From the NCBI GenBank assembly GCA_963739795.1, contig CAVUBL010000015.1, positions 558,001 to 622,000 of the forward strand: a DNA stretch of 64,000 bases, given 5' to 3'. The translations under genes and the position numbers were made by a program. The DNA is from CAVUBL01 sp963739795. GTDB lineage: Bacteria > Acidobacteriota > Thermoanaerobaculia > Multivoradales > DATKCC01. Each line of letters opens with the position of its first letter. The first letter of the stretch is position 1. The notes under the pieces are model-generated. The model did not search any database, had not been told where the DNA came from, and saw nothing but the letters and a program-made list of their open reading frames with translations. Positions 15,643-23,805 of this stretch are shown here, one piece after another.

Positions 15643-16899
15643 ATGTCGGCGACAACAGGCGGGCTGCGAGCCCGTTTCCTCCGCTGGATCGACGCGCCGT
15701 CGGTCTCGGTGACGGAGCGGATCCACCTGCGGGCACTCCAGGTGGTGCAGCTCCTGTTCATCCTGCTCTGGGTGCTCACGGAGGTGCACGGCGCCAGCCA
15801 TGGCGTCATCCGGATGGCGAACCTCGTCTTCGCGGTCTTCACCGTGGCGAGCTTCTGGGCGATCCGGCGCGGTCGGTACCGGCTGTCGGCGGGGCTCTTG
15901 CTCGGGGCGGTCGTGGGCTCGATATGGATCGGGTTTCTGGGCACTGGGCTCACGGTGCAGCTCAACTCGATCCGCTACGTCGTGGTTCCCCAGCTCCTCG
16001 CAGCGCTAGCCCTCGGCGCGGCGGCGCTCTGGATCGTCACCGGCACCGTCGGGCTCGCCATCGTCCTGGCGGCCGCGGTCGATGCCGCCGCGGGGGTCGG
16101 TCCCCCGGGGAACGAGGATCCGTGGCTCGCCGCGCTCCAGGCCCTGCTTTACCTCCTCGTCGTCGCCCTGCTCCTGGACCGCATGGGCGCGGTGCTCCGC
16201 CGCGCCCTCTCGAGGTCGCTGGAGAACGAGTCGAAGGTCGAGCGGGCGCGGGCCACGATCGAAGAGCAGGAGCACGCGGTCGAATCGCTCTACCACCGAC
16301 TTGAGCAGTCGTACGAAGAGACCCTGCGCTCGCTGTCCGCCGCCCTCGACCTGCGGGATCGCGAGACCAACGGCCACTCGGCCCGCGTGGTCGGCTACTC
16401 GCTGCTCCTCGGTGAGAGGCTCGGCCTGGGCGAGCAGGCCCTGCGCGACCTGCGTTGGGGCGCCCTGCTCCACGACATCGGGAAGATCGCGGTGCCCGAC
16501 CACATCCTGCACAAGGGCAGCAGCCTCGACGAGGCGGAGTGGGAGATCGTGCGCCGCCACCCGGAGCAGGGCCTCGAGATGCTCAAGGACGTCTCGTACC
16601 TCGGGCCGTCGCTCGAGGTCGTTTTCCACCACCACGAGAGGTGGGACGGCTCCGGCTACCCCCGCGGCCTGTCCGGAGAGTCGATTCCGCGCCTCGCGCG
16701 CATCTTCAGCGTGGTCGACACCTACGACGCGATGACCTCGGGCCGCCCGTACCGGAAGGCCCTCCCCGAGGCCGACGCCCAGGCGGAGCTCCGGCGCGTA
16801 GCCGGCCAGCAGCTCGACCCGGAGATCGTCGAGGCCTTCCTCGCCGTCGACCCCGACCGCCTCGCCGAGGTGAGGCGCCACGCCGCTCAATTACCGTAG
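15643..16899 (+). CDS. Membrane-bound HD-GYP cyclic-di-GMP phosphodiesterase
   Basis: The 418-residue protein starts with about five to six transmembrane helices (about residues 25-190), a short coiled coil (ERARATIEEQEHAVESL) and a complete HD-GYP domain (about 225-410): LLHDIGKI with His277-Asp278, the HHHERWDGSGYP region with GYP at 338-340, and DTYDAMTSGRPYR. HD-GYP enzymes hydrolyse cyclic di-GMP, usually to pGpG or GMP. The membrane part resembles no named sensor and may act as a signal receiver. The gene's last 13 bases overlap the convergent octaheme cytochrome gene. Confidence 0.9.
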   Translation: MSATTGGLRARFLRWIDAPSVSVTERIHLRALQVVQLLFILLWVLTEVHGASHGVIRMANLVFAVFTVASFWAIRRGRYRLSAGLLLGAVVGSIWIGFLGTGLTVQLNSIRYVVVPQLLAALALGAAALWIVTGTVGLAIVLAAAVDAAAGVGPPGNEDPWLAALQALLYLLVVALLLDRMGAVLRRALSRSLENESKVERARATIEEQEHAVESLYHRLEQSYEETLRSLSAALDLRDRETNGHSARVVGYSLLLGERLGLGEQALRDLRWGALLHDIGKIAVPDHILHKGSSLDEAEWEIVRRHPEQGLEMLKDVSYLGPSLEVVFHHHERWDGSGYPRGLSGESIPRLARIFSVVDTYDAMTSGRPYRKALPEADAQAELRRVAGQQLDPEIVEAFLAVDPDRLAEVRRHAAQLP

Positions 16900-18362
16900 C
16901 GCTTCTGGAACTCCTCCTGGGCGGCCTTGCGCTTCTCCATCTCCTCCTGGCTCATCTTGCCCGCGAACCACGCGTGCTCCGGCCGGGCCAGGTTGGCCTC
17001 GATCGCCGCCTGGAGCTTTCTCGCGGCCGCAGCGCGCCCGGCATCCGGTGAGTCGAGGTTCGCCCCGGCGATCTCACGCAGCTCGGGGATGAACTTCGTG
17101 TACCAGGCCTTGGCGACCTCGTAGAGGCCGTGCCAGTGCGTGTAGTCCGGCGCCATCATCGAGGCGCCGTGCCGCGTCACGCGTCCTTCGTGGTGCCAGA
17201 TCTCCCACCAGGTCCATTCGACCGGTTCGTCGAACTGGGTCGGCGTCACCAGGCCGCCTTCGTTGAGGATTTTCATGAGCTCGAGGCCGGGCTTCGCGAA
17301 CTTGCTGTCGTAGAGCTCGATCACGCCGTCGTACTGGACGTAGAAGTTCTCGACGTAGGACGCCGTGTGGCAGACGGTGCAGATCTCCACCATGTTGGCC
17401 CGTCGCTGTTCCCAGTCCACGGCGGCCATCTTCTTGAGACCCAGCTTGGCGTCGGAGACCTCGGGTCGCACCGAGACCGGTGGGCGATTATTCCAGCTGA
17501 TTCGGAGCCCGACGTCGTGGGTCACCGGAACGAGCTCCCCGCTCGCCGTCCGCGCCGCCGACATGTGGCACGTCGCGCAGGTCGGCGCTGCCGTGTAGTC
17601 CTCGCCCAAGACCCACTTCGCACGGTCGAGGGCGAGGTCCTTCTCGTGGGCGCGATAGGCGATGCCGTGCTTCGACTCCTCGTAGATCTCCATCTGCGGA
17701 TGGTCCGGTCGTCCCAGGTGGCACTTGCCGCAGTTCTCGGGACGCCGGGCCTGGGCCGCGGAGAAAGCGTGCCGCTGGTGGCACGCCGTGCACGCACCGA
17801 GGGAGCCGTCGGGATTGACCCGTCCCATTCCCGTGTTCGGCCAGCCGGTCGGCGCCAGGGATCCATCGGCGTTCACCTCGACCACGGCTCCGTGGCACTG
17901 CTTGCAGCCGCTGACGGCCAGAGCCGAGCCGCCGTAGAAGTTCGTGTCCCCTTCGACGACATCCGCCAGGAAGTCGTCCAGGGAGCCCAGGATGAGGCCC
18001 GCCTTGGCGTGGTGGCTCTCCTCGAACTCCGCGACCTCCTTGGTGTGGCAGCGGGCACAGTCCTTGGGCGAGACGATGATGCTGATCACGTAGCCGTTGT
18101 GCTCGAATGCGTCCGGCTCCCCCTTCTCGGCGCGGTGACACTCGTAGCAGCCCACGTTGGCGCGGTAGTGCTTCGAGCTCCCCCACTCCTGATAGATGCC
18201 CGCCGTCTCGGTGGCGTGGCACCCGATGCAGTCGCGGGTGGCTGCCGACATCTCGTTCGGCGTCGTCTTCTGGGCCGCTCCTCGACGATGGCTCGGCATC
18301 GCCTGCGTCGCGGCGCCTGGTATCCGGACCCGCGACGCCGCAACGAAAGACAAGGGCTTCAT
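16887..18362 (-). CDS. Octaheme cytochrome c, hydroxylamine oxidoreductase-like, without signal peptide
   Basis: The 491-residue frame contains eight CxxCH motifs (Cys45, 72, 102, 153, 191, 211, 262, 328), the count and spacing of HAO-like octaheme cytochromes, which oxidise hydroxylamine or reduce nitrite. Tyr407 in PDYTHWHGLYEV lies in the region where catalytic HAO has its crosslinked Tyr, but the assignment needs alignment. Heme attachment requires export, yet the N-terminus has no hydrophobic signal peptide: residues 1 to about 26 are encoded by a 94-bp repeat (18284-18377). The gene therefore looks 5'-truncated or fused to a repeat; the next in-frame ATG (18251) also lacks a leader. A porin gene lies upstream on the same strand. 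Confidence 0.8.
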   Translation of the reverse strand: MKPLSFVAASRVRIPGAATQAMPSHRRGAAQKTTPNEMSAATRDCIGCHATETAGIYQEWGSSKHYRANVGCYECHRAEKGEPDAFEHNGYVISIIVSPKDCARCHTKEVAEFEESHHAKAGLILGSLDDFLADVVEGDTNFYGGSALAVSGCKQCHGAVVEVNADGSLAPTGWPNTGMGRVNPDGSLGACTACHQRHAFSAAQARRPENCGKCHLGRPDHPQMEIYEESKHGIAYRAHEKDLALDRAKWVLGEDYTAAPTCATCHMSAARTASGELVPVTHDVGLRISWNNRPPVSVRPEVSDAKLGLKKMAAVDWEQRRANMVEICTVCHTASYVENFYVQYDGVIELYDSKFAKPGLELMKILNEGGLVTPTQFDEPVEWTWWEIWHHEGRVTRHGASMMAPDYTHWHGLYEVAKAWYTKFIPELREIAGANLDSPDAGRAAAARKLQAAIEANLARPEHAWFAGKMSQEEMEKRKAAQEEFQKRYGN

Positions 18363-18377
18363 GAATCAGACCACTAG
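18284..18377 (-). repeat. 94-bp structured repeat, copy A
   Basis: This matches copy B (20067-20160) at 82 of 94 positions, in the same orientation. On the minus strand the element begins with CTAG, which supplies the TAG stop of the porin gene, and contains a stem such as CGTCGCG/CGCGACG around CTGGTATCCGG. It covers the first codons of the octaheme cytochrome frame. Confidence 0.85.
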
Positions 18378-19591
18378 ATCGAGACGCTGGTCCAGAGCAT
18401 CCACTTGTCGGTGTCTGTACCCACCTCGTCCGCGTCGTAGTGCGCACCCTTCAGGCCGAAGGTCTGGCCCCACGACGCCTTGTAGAGCAGCTGAAGGTCG
18501 ATCTCACTGCCATAGCGCAAATCGCCGGTGGCGGAATTGAAGTCGTGACGGCTCAGGAGCCAGCCAACGCCAGCGAGCTTGCCGCTCACCCGGACCTCGA
18601 GGTCGGCGAGCCCGTGCGGCGGGGTCACGAGAAACTTGTCCGCCCAACCGTTGAACTTGTGGAGAGTCGCCAGCGGCGTATTGAACTGGCCTCTCTCGGG
18701 GCTGCCGTCGAGAACCTCGTAGCTCCCCTGGAGCCCGAGGCGCTCGCCGGAGTAGCCGAGCTTCGCGAAGCCGTAGCCGGCGTCGATCCGTCCCGGGTTG
18801 TCCCCTGCGTCCTGCTGGTGGGCGAGCTCGAGCTCGTAGCCGAGCTTTCTGCCCGCCAGCGGCCGGCTGCCGGCCCACTCCGCGCCGTAGGTCGCGCTCG
18901 AGAACCGCCGGCGCGACGAGCTGTCGTAGTCGAGCAGGTAACCGTACACCGTCAGCCGGCCGGCCTTCCCGAGATCGATCTCGGTGTTGCCCAGATGCCC
19001 GTCGAGCTCGTCGGTACCGCGGTTGACCTTGTGGACCGCGGCGAGGTAGCCGTAGAAGAGCCGGACCCGGCGCAGCGAGGTCGATCGGACCGTGATGGCG
19101 TCGAAGGACTGATGGTGCTGACGCCAGCCGACGTTTCCCACGAAGCGCTGGTCGCTCAGCACGATCTCGTCGCGGCCCGCCTGGACCGCGACCGTGGGAC
19201 CCCGCCACTCGACGTTGGCCCGCAGCAAAGCCGTCCCCGCCGGGTCCGCGACGACGGGACGATCGCGGACCCCGTTGTTGCTTGCTCCCACACCGGCGTT
19301 GTTGTAGCGGTCGTCCCCGACGACGCTGACGTTCTCCGCCACCACTTCCGCGTGGAAGCCCTTCCACACCGCGCCGTCGAAACCGACCGCGGTGCGCAAA
19401 GTTGAGGCTTCGGCTTCCTTTGCCAGGGCGTCGTCACTCACGCTCTCGAAGCGGTAGCGCAGCTCGAGAACCGGCGTCCCCTGCCGCAGAGCGTCGGCCA
19501 GCGTGGCGCCGGGCTCGGCCGCGAGGGCGGACGCCGTCGATAGACACGAGACAAGAAGGGCCGTCCAGCCCCACCTTCGGATGGCACTCAC
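18374..19591 (-). CDS. Outer-membrane porin, alginate-export-like
   Basis: The 405-residue protein has a signal peptide (residues 1-25, ending ASALAAEPG) followed by a continuous series of amphipathic strands (PVLELRYRFESV, FHAEVVAENVSVVG, LTVYGYLLDYDSS, LGYELELAHQ) and ends with a strand (WMLWTSVSI). The RAEVVAEN and GRDEIVLSDQRFVGNVGWRQ regions fit the alginate-export family of 18-strand porins. Such porins pass anionic solutes; the actual substrate is unknown. The stop codon is formed by the end of repeat copy A. The octaheme cytochrome follows on the same strand. Confidence 0.75.
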   Translation of the reverse strand: MSAIRRWGWTALLVSCLSTASALAAEPGATLADALRQGTPVLELRYRFESVSDDALAKEAEASTLRTAVGFDGAVWKGFHAEVVAENVSVVGDDRYNNAGVGASNNGVRDRPVVADPAGTALLRANVEWRGPTVAVQAGRDEIVLSDQRFVGNVGWRQHHQSFDAITVRSTSLRRVRLFYGYLAAVHKVNRGTDELDGHLGNTEIDLGKAGRLTVYGYLLDYDSSSRRRFSSATYGAEWAGSRPLAGRKLGYELELAHQQDAGDNPGRIDAGYGFAKLGYSGERLGLQGSYEVLDGSPERGQFNTPLATLHKFNGWADKFLVTPPHGLADLEVRVSGKLAGVGWLLSRHDFNSATGDLRYGSEIDLQLLYKASWGQTFGLKGAHYDADEVGTDTDKWMLWTSVSI

Positions 19592-19859
19592 TCTCCCACT
19601 CCTCTCAACTGCGTCCCCGGTGAACAGCCTAGGAAGTGGGAGCCCCGTTTCCCATGACGGCCGTCATGCGACCCCCGGCACCCGCACCGAATCGCGATCG
19701 GCCTTGAGCTCGCGCGGCTCTTCGCAGCAAGCCCTGGGGACTCGGACCGGATCGAGCAGCGGGCTGTCGATCGAGGCCCAGGTGCGCCCCTGCCTCGACC
19801 GGCTACGCTCGAGACGTCAGGCGTCCAACTGAAGCCTTCTTCATGAAGGTGGCGAAGGT
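19592..19859. other. Non-coding stretch before the response-regulator remnant
   Basis: No convincing gene is seen. A conserved-looking phrase GLELARLFAASPGD can be read on the plus strand near 19705, without start or continuation, so it may be decayed coding sequence. Confidence 0.4.
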
Positions 19860-20083
19860 GTGCCGATGAGCGGCGCACGGGCCCTCGTTCTGCTCCAGGG
19901 CCAGGAGGTCGACCTGGTCCTTCTGGACATGGCGATGCCCGACATGGACGAGGTTCGACGTGTGCCGGAGGATCAAGGCCCACGACCGCACGCGGTCGAT
20001 CCCGGAGATCTTCGTCACCGCGCGGGAAGAGGTCGAGGACGAGGCCCTCCTCCGCACGATCGACGAGACGATGGCTCGGTAGC
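19860..20083 (+). pseudogene. Frameshifted response-regulator receiver fragment
   Basis: From about 19872 one frame reads SGARALVLLQGQEVDLVLLD then MAMPDMD, a receiver domain with its phospho-acceptor Asp. At about 19948-19952 one extra base shifts the frame, and homology continues in another frame as FDVCRRIKAHDRTRSIPEIF then VTAREEVEDEAL, ending at a TAG at 20081. The N-terminal acidic pocket is missing. It is therefore a 5'-truncated, frameshifted remnant. Its end overlaps repeat copy B, which suggests the repeat inserted at or captured the gene end. Confidence 0.7.
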
Positions 20084-20160
20084 GCCTGCGTCGCAGCTCC
20101 TGGTATCCAGCCCCGCGGCGACGCAACGACAGACAAGGGATTCGTGAATCAGGCCACTAG
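20067..20160 (-). repeat. 94-bp structured repeat, copy B
   Basis: This is the second copy of the element at 18284-18377 (82/94 identical, direct orientation, 1.78 kb apart). On the minus strand it begins with CTAG, giving the TAG stop of the epimerase gene. It contains the inverted repeats TGCGTCGC/GCGACGCA and CTGG-TAT-CCAG. Confidence 0.85.
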
Positions 20161-21233
20161 CCTGGAGCCTCGAAGGTGCCGGCGTCCACCATCTGCTGGA
20201 AGAACTCGACCACGGTCTCCTCGAGGGGCCGGTAGGAGAGGCCGAGCTCGCGGACGCTCTTTCCGTGGTCCCCCCGCCAGGGGAGGCCCATGTTGCCGGA
20301 AATCCACTTCCGGGTCGTGCCCTTGTTGATCCAGGGGCCGATCAGCCAGACCAGCCACTTGGGCAGGATGCGGGTGGGGATCGGATAGCGGTCGCCGAAC
20401 CGTGGGCGCAGGATCTCCGCCAGGTCGGCCAGGTCGGAGTCGTACCCCGAGACGACGTAGCGGCCCTTCGCCTCGGGCGTGTAGCCCGCCCGGTAGTGCG
20501 CCTCGGCCACGTCCCGGACATCCACCACCCCGAACCCGCAGCGGGGCACGCCGGTCTTCAGGGTGCCGTCGCCGAACTGCTTCATGATCTGGAAGCTCTC
20601 CGACGTGCCGTGGGGATTGATGCCCGGTCCCAGCACGAGGCTCGGGTTGATCACGACGAGGTCCCACCGGTCCTGCGCCCCGGCGATCTCCCAGGCCTCG
20701 CGCTCGGCCAGGGTCTTGGAGTAGGAGTAGGGCTGGTGCTCCACCGAGGAGCTGGTGTTCCAGACCTCCTCGGTGAACACGCCGTCGGGCGTCGCCTGGA
20801 GGTCGGCGTTGTCCCCGTAGATGGCGGCGCAACTGCTGGTCAGGACCACGCGCTTGACCGACGGCGTGCGGCTCGCCTGCTCGAGCACGTTGCGCGTGCC
20901 CAGCTTCGCCGGCTCGATGAGCTCCTTGACGGGGTCCTCGACGTCGAGGGTGAACGGCGACGCCGTGTGGAAGACCAGCTCGCAGCCGGCCATGGCCTCG
21001 GCGTAGGAGCCGGTCTCCAGCAGGTTGGCCCGGAAGTAGCGGATCGACGGGGTCGAACCCGGCTCCTCGGCGGCCAGGGCGTCGAGGTAGCGCAGCTTCT
21101 CGGCGTCGCCCGGGTCGCGCACCGCCGCGTGGACGGTGTGACCTTCTCTCAGAAGCCTCTCGACCAGGCGGCCGGCCACGTAGCCGGTCGCCCCGGTCAC
21201 CAGGACGGATGCCTTCGGATCGATGGTGGTCAT
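20157..21233 (-). CDS. NAD(P)-dependent epimerase/reductase (extended SDR)
   Basis: The 358-residue protein has a Rossmann fold with the GATGYVAG dinucleotide motif near residue 13, the HTASPF segment, VVLTSSCAA, and the YSYSK active-site pair (YxxxK). VLGPGINP and the overall order resemble the dihydroflavonol-4-reductase/cinnamoyl-CoA reductase group, which reduces aldehydes or ketones with NADPH. ATG 21233 has AAAGGAG 7 bases upstream and is preferred over a longer frame. It is divergent from the tetR gene, which may control it. The stop codon lies in repeat copy B. Confidence 0.88.
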   Translation of the reverse strand: MTTIDPKASVLVTGATGYVAGRLVERLLREGHTVHAAVRDPGDAEKLRYLDALAAEEPGSTPSIRYFRANLLETGSYAEAMAGCELVFHTASPFTLDVEDPVKELIEPAKLGTRNVLEQASRTPSVKRVVLTSSCAAIYGDNADLQATPDGVFTEEVWNTSSSVEHQPYSYSKTLAEREAWEIAGAQDRWDLVVINPSLVLGPGINPHGTSESFQIMKQFGDGTLKTGVPRCGFGVVDVRDVAEAHYRAGYTPEAKGRYVVSGYDSDLADLAEILRPRFGDRYPIPTRILPKWLVWLIGPWINKGTTRKWISGNMGLPWRGDHGKSVRELGLSYRPLEETVVEFFQQMVDAGTFEAPG

Positions 21234-21369
21234 GGGCTCACTCCTTTCAGGGTGCGCCGAGTCGATGTGCCGCGGACTCTTCCATCGAGACCGCCTCTCC
21301 CAGTGTTCCACACCGGAGCCACCCCGAAGACCGGAGCTGGCGGCGCGAGACTTGCCGAGGCGACAGTTT

Positions 21370-21389
21370 TGATGTTAGCTTGACGATCA
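21370..21389. promoter_or_regulatory. Possible TetR operator in the divergent region
   Basis: TGAT and ATCA half-sites flank a 12-base centre just before the tetR start, within the 155-base divergent gap. Symmetry is limited, so this is only a candidate site. Confidence 0.25.
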
Positions 21390-22069
21390 TGAATATAGCC
21401 AACCCCTCGCGAAAAGGGCGCCGCGATTATGACAACTCTCTCCGGGAAGAGCAGGCCCGCCAGACCCGGGAGCGCATCCTCGAGGCGGCGCTCGAGGGTC
21501 TGTCCGACCCCCGGACACCCCCGCCGACCCTGGCCGACGTCGCCCTCCAGGCCGGCGTATCCGAGCCCACCCTCTACCGTCACTTCGGGACCCGCGAGAA
21601 CCTCCTCGAGGAGCTGGCGCGCCACGCCCACGGCAAGCTCGGCATGCCCTCGATGCCCGACCGGCTCGACGAGCTTCCCGCCCAGGTTCAGGAGCTGTAC
21701 CGCCGGTTCCAGGACCAGGGCGACGTCATTCGCGTGATCACCCGGGCCGGGTTGGGAACCGAGGCACACGCCCACGGAGCCCGGACCCGTTTCGGCGAGC
21801 TCCGCCGTCTCCTGGGCCCCGAGACCGACCACCTCGGCGCCGGCGAGGGCGCGGCCGTCGCCGCCCTCTTCCGGGCCCTGTTCGGTTTCGAGACCTGGCG
21901 ACGGCTCGTCGACGAGCTCGGCGTGGCGCCGGGGCAGGCGGGCCCGGTGGCGGCCTGGGCCGCCGAGGCCCTGGTGGAGAAGCTGCGCCGCGACCGCGAG
22001 GCGGGACGAACGCACCTGACCGCTGCAGGCGACGAGGCGAACCGGGTCGCCGAGAGAGGCCGGAAATGA
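21389..22069 (+). CDS. TetR-family regulator
   Basis: The 226-residue protein has an N-terminal TetR helix-turn-helix (about 20-70): RQTRERILEAALEGL, then TLADVALQAGVSEPTLYRHFGTRE (shown here in two parts: the helix-turn-helix TLADVALQAGVS and the recognition helix EPTLYRHF). The C-terminal helical domain would bind an inducer. ATG 21389 follows an A/T-rich stretch; longer upstream frames would run through the divergent promoter region. Its stop overlaps the next gene by 4 bases (ATGA), so it heads the operon with the split phosphotransferase. Confidence 0.9.
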   Translation: MNIANPSRKGRRDYDNSLREEQARQTRERILEAALEGLSDPRTPPPTLADVALQAGVSEPTLYRHFGTRENLLEELARHAHGKLGMPSMPDRLDELPAQVQELYRRFQDQGDVIRVITRAGLGTEAHAHGARTRFGELRRLLGPETDHLGAGEGAAVAALFRALFGFETWRRLVDELGVAPGQAGPVAAWAAEALVEKLRRDREAGRTHLTAAGDEANRVAERGRK

Positions 22070-23805
22070 GCGACGTTGCCGCTGCTTCACTCGAGCTGTC
22101 CGGCGCTGCGGACTCCACCGCGACCGAGCGCCGGTGGGAACGCCCCGGACCGGGGAGCTGGTCGCTCGACGGCGAGCACTGCCAGCGTCCGAAATCTCGC
22201 TGGGTCCAGGACGGGTTCGCCGCCCTCTACTCCCAGGGGTTCCGCCGCGGGATGGCGCGCTCCGGCGCGCTTCTCGACACCCTCGAGCTGGCCTTCGTGA
22301 ACGGGTTCGCCTACATCTCGCCGCGGCCCCTGGGGGCGCCGGCCGAGGCCACCGCGCGCCCGCCGAGGGTCCTCTTCTGGCTCCTCACTCGCCTCCATCC
22401 GGCGCTACGCCGGCGCGTGCGCCGCGCCGCCGAAGTGTTCCGAGCCCGGCTGTGGCGCGAGGACGTTCGGGAGTTCTTCGAAGTGCTCTGGCCGCGCTAC
22501 CTCGAGCGCTTCGAGCGACTGGGAGCGGTCCCTCTCGAGGAGCTCTCCGACGCGGATCTCGCCGGGCATCTCGGCGAGCTCCGGTCCATGGTTCACGAGC
22601 AGCTCGCGGACCACTTCTTCCGCTCCGCGATCCCCATGGTCCCGGTGGGCGACTTCCTCGTGCACGCCATGGAGTGGACGGGTTGCGCCTGCGAGGAGGC
22701 CCTGGCGCTTCTCGACGGCCACTCCCCCTACTCCCGGGAGGCGACCGCGGAGCTCGAGACGGCGGCGGGCTGTCTGCGCAGCGACGAGGAGGCCCGGGCG
22801 CTCCTCGACGCCGGCGCCGACGACGCGGCGACCCTCGAGCGTCTCCGGACCCGGCCCGGTGCGGCGGGAGCGGCCATCGAGCGCTGGCTCTCCCGCGTCG
22901 GCCAGCGCCTCGTGACCGGCCACGACGTGTCCGGCCTGAGAGGCATCGAGATGCCGGAGGTCTTGGTGAGGAGCCTCCGGGCCCAGCTCGACCGGCGCCC
23001 CGCCGAGGAGCGGCGAGCCCGGGTCGACCAGGCGACGCGGTGCCTGCGCGAGCGGGTTCCCGCCGAGCACCGCGAAGACTTCGATGCGCTCCTCGAGGAA
23101 GCCCGCCTCGTGCACCCCCTCCGCGACGCCCACGCCCTCGTCGACTTCTGGGGCCTGGGAGTCGCGCGCCGCGGCCTGCTCGAGGCGGGCCGCCGCCTGC
23201 ACCAGCGCGGCCGGCTGCACGCCGTGGAGCACGTCGTGGACCTAGAGGGGGCGGAGATCGCGTCTCTCCTCGCGGGCGGCGCGGGGCCCGGAGCCGACGA
23301 GACCGCCGCCTGGGCGACGTGGCGGGAGATGGCAACGGCCGGAGACGCCCCGGAGCTCCTCGGCCCGCCCCCCGCCGAGCCGCCTCCCCCCGACTGGCTG
23401 CCCGCCCCCGCCGCCCGTCTGGCCAGGGCGACGAGCCTGTACCGGGACTCGATGTTCTCCAACGTCGGTCCGCCGCCGGCCGGCCCGGCGGTGCGCGGCG
23501 TGGGAGCGAGCCCGGGCGCCTATATCGGAACCGCGCGCCTGGTGCTCGCGGCCGGCGACTTCGCTCGGGTGAGAGAGGGGGACGTGCTGATCGCACGCAT
23601 CACCTCCCCGACCTACAACCTGCTTCTCCCCCTCCTCGGCGCCCTGGTCACCGATCGCGGAGGCCTCCTGTCGCACCCCGCCATCGTGGCCCGGGAGTAC
23701 GGCATCCCGGGCGTCGTCGGAACCAAGGACGCCACCGGCCGCATCCCGGACGGTGCCCGGGTCCGCGTGGACGGCTCGGCCGGCACGGTCGAGGTGCTCC
23801 CATGA
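22066..23805 (+). CDS. PEP-utilising/rifampin-phosphotransferase-like protein: middle plus His-swivel domains
   Basis: The 579-residue protein ends in a PEP-utilising mobile (swivelling) domain (about 480-575): GASPGAYIGTARLV, then LVTDRGGLLSHPAIVARE with the phospho-accepting His537 and YGIPGVVGTKDATG. The preceding about 450 helical residues match the position of the substrate-binding region of rifampin phosphotransferases. No ATP-binding domain is present here; it is encoded by the next gene, overlapping by 4 bases. Together they could transfer phosphate from ATP through the His to a small molecule. The substrate is unknown and rifamycin inactivation is only one possibility. Confidence 0.8.
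   Translation: MSDVAAASLELSGAADSTATERRWERPGPGSWSLDGEHCQRPKSRWVQDGFAALYSQGFRRGMARSGALLDTLELAFVNGFAYISPRPLGAPAEATARPPRVLFWLLTRLHPALRRRVRRAAEVFRARLWREDVREFFEVLWPRYLERFERLGAVPLEELSDADLAGHLGELRSMVHEQLADHFFRSAIPMVPVGDFLVHAMEWTGCACEEALALLDGHSPYSREATAELETAAGCLRSDEEARALLDAGADDAATLERLRTRPGAAGAAIERWLSRVGQRLVTGHDVSGLRGIEMPEVLVRSLRAQLDRRPAEERRARVDQATRCLRERVPAEHREDFDALLEEARLVHPLRDAHALVDFWGLGVARRGLLEAGRRLHQRGRLHAVEHVVDLEGAEIASLLAGGAGPGADETAAWATWREMATAGDAPELLGPPPAEPPPPDWLPAPAARLARATSLYRDSMFSNVGPPPAGPAVRGVGASPGAYIGTARLVLAAGDFARVREGDVLIARITSPTYNLLLPLLGALVTDRGGLLSHPAIVAREYGIPGVVGTKDATGRIPDGARVRVDGSAGTVEVLP

Noticed and set aside
18284..20160. The 94-bp repeats as integron attC sites
   Set aside because: The repeats lack the conserved GTTRRRY and RYYYAAC core sites and there is no integrase nearby.
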